The notes under the pieces were generated by a model that worked only from the letters and a program-made list of their open reading frames with translations, was not told the origin of the DNA and did no database searches. A stretch of DNA of 7,078 nucleotides from Frankiaceae bacterium (GTDB lineage: Bacteria; Actinomycetota; Actinomycetes; Mycobacteriales; SCTD01), in NCBI GenBank assembly GCA_947479995.1, contig CANKBT010000160.1, forward strand, positions 1-7,078, given 5' to 3'. Positions 6,061 through 7,078 of this stretch are shown here, piece after piece. Numbering within the stretch: position 1 is the first letter of the stretch; each line of letters opens with the position of its first letter. The translations under genes and the position numbers were made by a program.

Positions 6061-6074
6061 GGTCCCCCGGGACC
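6061..6074 (+). terminator. Short hairpin 17 nt after the CAT tRNA
   Basis: GGTCCC and GGGACC (6061-6066 and 6069-6074) form an inverted repeat; as RNA, the inner bases open to a loop of about 6 nt. It may mark the 3' end of the tRNA precursor. Weak, and without a U-tract. Confidence 0.3.
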
Positions 6075-6145
6075 GGTGTCGCCGCTCCGGGGCCCTGGCC
6101 GCCACCCCAGCGGGAGTCGACCGGGTGCCCGCGCGCCCACGCGGC

Positions 6146-6164
6146 AGCGCGTCGACAGCGCGCT
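6146..6164. repeat. Operator-like inverted repeat upstream of the dioxygenase gene
   Basis: AGCGCG (6146-6151) and CGCGCT (6159-6164) are 6-bp inverted arms around TCGACAG. One of two GTCGAC sites (6116-6121 and 6151-6156) overlaps it. This could be a regulator site for the dioxygenase gene, but short GC repeats are frequent here. Confidence 0.2.
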
Positions 6165-6204
6165 CACAGCCTGCTCCCAGGTGCGTCGGCGACCGTGGAC
6201 CTCG

Positions 6205-6223
6205 CGCAGCGGGAGCCGCTGCG
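6205..6223 (+). promoter_or_regulatory. Leader hairpin just before the dioxygenase ribosome binding site
   Basis: CGCAGCGG (6205-6212) and CCGCTGCG (6216-6223) form a perfect 8-bp stem with a 3-nt GAG loop. The stem ends 12 nt before GGAGG (6236-6240) of the following gene. If transcribed it would be a very stable structure in the 5' leader and could affect translation or mRNA stability. Confidence 0.4.
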
Positions 6224-6244
6224 GACGGAGCGCACGGAGGACTT

Positions 6245-7078
6245 GTGAGCACGCAGGACAGGACGTACGAGGGGCGCCGGCTGCCCAGGCCGCAAGAGGA
6301 GCTCGTGGACCAGGGGCTCTGCTTCGACCTGGGGACGCTGGTCAGCCGACGGTCGGCGCTGCGGGGCCTCGGCGCCGGTGTCGCCGCGCTCGGCCTGGCG
6401 GCGTGCGGCGGGGGCTCGTCGACGAGCACGGGCGGCGCCTCCACCGCGTCGACGGCGCCGGCCACGACCGGCGCGGTCAGCGCGGTGGCCGAGGAGATCC
6501 CGGACGAGACGGCCGGCCCGTACCCCGGTGACGGCTCGAACGGCCCGGACGTCCTCAGCCAGAGCGGCGTCGTGCGCAGCGACATCCGGTCCAGCTTCGG
6601 CGGTGCCACCGGGGTCGCCGAAGGCGTGCCGATGCAGCTCGACCTGGTGGTCCGCGACCTGGCGAACGGCGGCGCGCCCTTCGCCGGCGTCGCCGTCTAC
6701 GTCTGGCACTGCGATCGCGAGGGCCGCTACTCGATGTACTCCGACGGGGTCGCCGGGGAGAACTACCTGCGCGGCGTGCAGGTCGCCGACGCGCAGGGCC
6801 GCGTGAGCTTCACGAGCGTCTTCCCCGCCTGCTACGCCGGCCGCTGGCCGCACGTCCACTTCGAGGTCTACCCGGACCTGGCGAGCACCACCGACAGCAG
6901 CGCAGCGCTCGCCACCTCGCAGGTCGCGCTGCCGCAGGACGCCTGCGCGGCCGTGTACGCCGAGAGCGGCTACGAGCAGTCCGTCCGCACGCTGGCCCAG
7001 GTCAGCCTGGCCAGCGACGGCGTCTTCGGCGAGGACTCCGGCGCCCTCCAGCTCGGCATGGTCAGCGGGGACGTGCGC
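6245..7078 (+). CDS. Tat-type lipoprotein with intradiol ring-cleavage dioxygenase domain, 3' end cut by window
   Basis: Predicted Fe(III) enzyme that opens catechol-type rings between the two hydroxyls. 278 codons are visible with no stop before the right edge. The N-terminus carries GLCFDLGTLVSRRSALRGLG (24-43), with twin Arg35-Arg36, then a hydrophobic stretch ending in the lipobox LAAC with Cys54, so it is probably exported by Tat and lipid-anchored outside the cell. A Ser/Thr/Ala-rich linker follows. The domain begins at ETAGPYPGDGSNGP (88-101). Expected iron ligands are Tyr162 (REGRYSMYS), Tyr197 (CYAGRWPHVHF), His203 and His205, all present. GTG 6245 has GGAGG 4 nt upstream; GTG 6305 with GAGGAG 3 nt upstream is an alternative, and both keep the Tat motif. 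No catechol-pathway genes are next to it in this window, so the substrate is unknown. Confidence 0.92.
   Translation, partial: MSTQDRTYEGRRLPRPQEELVDQGLCFDLGTLVSRRSALRGLGAGVAALGLAACGGGSSTSTGGASTASTAPATTGAVSAVAEEIPDETAGPYPGDGSNGPDVLSQSGVVRSDIRSSFGGATGVAEGVPMQLDLVVRDLANGGAPFAGVAVYVWHCDREGRYSMYSDGVAGENYLRGVQVADAQGRVSFTSVFPACYAGRWPHVHFEVYPDLASTTDSSAALATSQVALPQDACAAVYAESGYEQSVRTLAQVSLASDGVFGEDSGALQLGMVSGDVR

Noticed and set aside
5961..6248. 95-codon plus-strand frame beginning at ATG 5961
   Set aside because: It runs straight through the CAT tRNA and the intergenic region; no ribosome binding site and no recognisable protein.
3739..7078. Helicase as part of a defence island
   Set aside because: No nuclease, methyltransferase, protease or nucleotide-cyclase gene is adjacent; neighbours are tRNAs and a metabolic lipoprotein.

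Overview
The window looks like chromosomal DNA from a very high-GC actinobacterium (class Actinomycetia). This rests on four things: strong G/C preference at third codon positions, GTG/TTG starts behind GGAGG-type ribosome binding sites, a DUF5709-type acidic protein (a family I know only from actinomycetes), and a SNF2-type helicase whose sequence matches a conserved actinobacterial family. I cannot place it to genus from sequence alone. There are no insertion sequences, CRISPR repeats, integrases or phage genes.

Left part, minus strand (1-3388). Three genes point left. First is a small YtxH-like protein (3388-3065), 61 bp before a 143-residue DUF5709 protein (3003-2572); these two probably share a transcript. 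After a 157-bp gap with a strong hairpin comes a large secreted metallopeptidase of family M36 (fungalysin), 2414 to beyond the left edge. The peptidase uses a TTG start and has a signal peptide, an FTP/PepSY-type propeptide, an inserted beta-rich cysteine-containing region and an HEYTH...E zinc site. Its C-terminus is outside the window. The divergent region 3389-3516 holds a candidate GGGTA-type (SigB/SigF-like) promoter for the small genes and a weak -10 for the tRNA on the other strand.

Middle and right part, plus strand (3517-7078). A tRNA-Asn(GTT) is followed by a 709-codon SNF2-family helicase/translocase (3739-5868). Next come two overlapping alternative hairpins, a tRNA with anticodon CAT (probably elongator Met), and the first 278 codons of a Tat-type lipoprotein with an intradiol ring-cleavage dioxygenase domain (6245 to beyond the right edge). 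The pattern 'tRNA, then protein gene on the same strand' occurs twice. Both tRNA-to-gene gaps contain no TA dinucleotide at all, so neither protein gene has a visible TAnnnT -10 element. They may be read through from the tRNA promoters or use another sigma factor.

The genes do not form one pathway. The peptidase and dioxygenase are both extracytoplasmic enzymes acting on protein and on aromatic substrates respectively, the helicase is cytoplasmic DNA metabolism, and the small pair is probably stress-related. I found no convincing new multi-gene system. The best leads are the TA-free tRNA/mRNA junctions, the alternative hairpins at 5891-5950, the domain inserted into the M36 zymogen, and the candidate stress promoter in front of the YtxH/DUF5709 pair.
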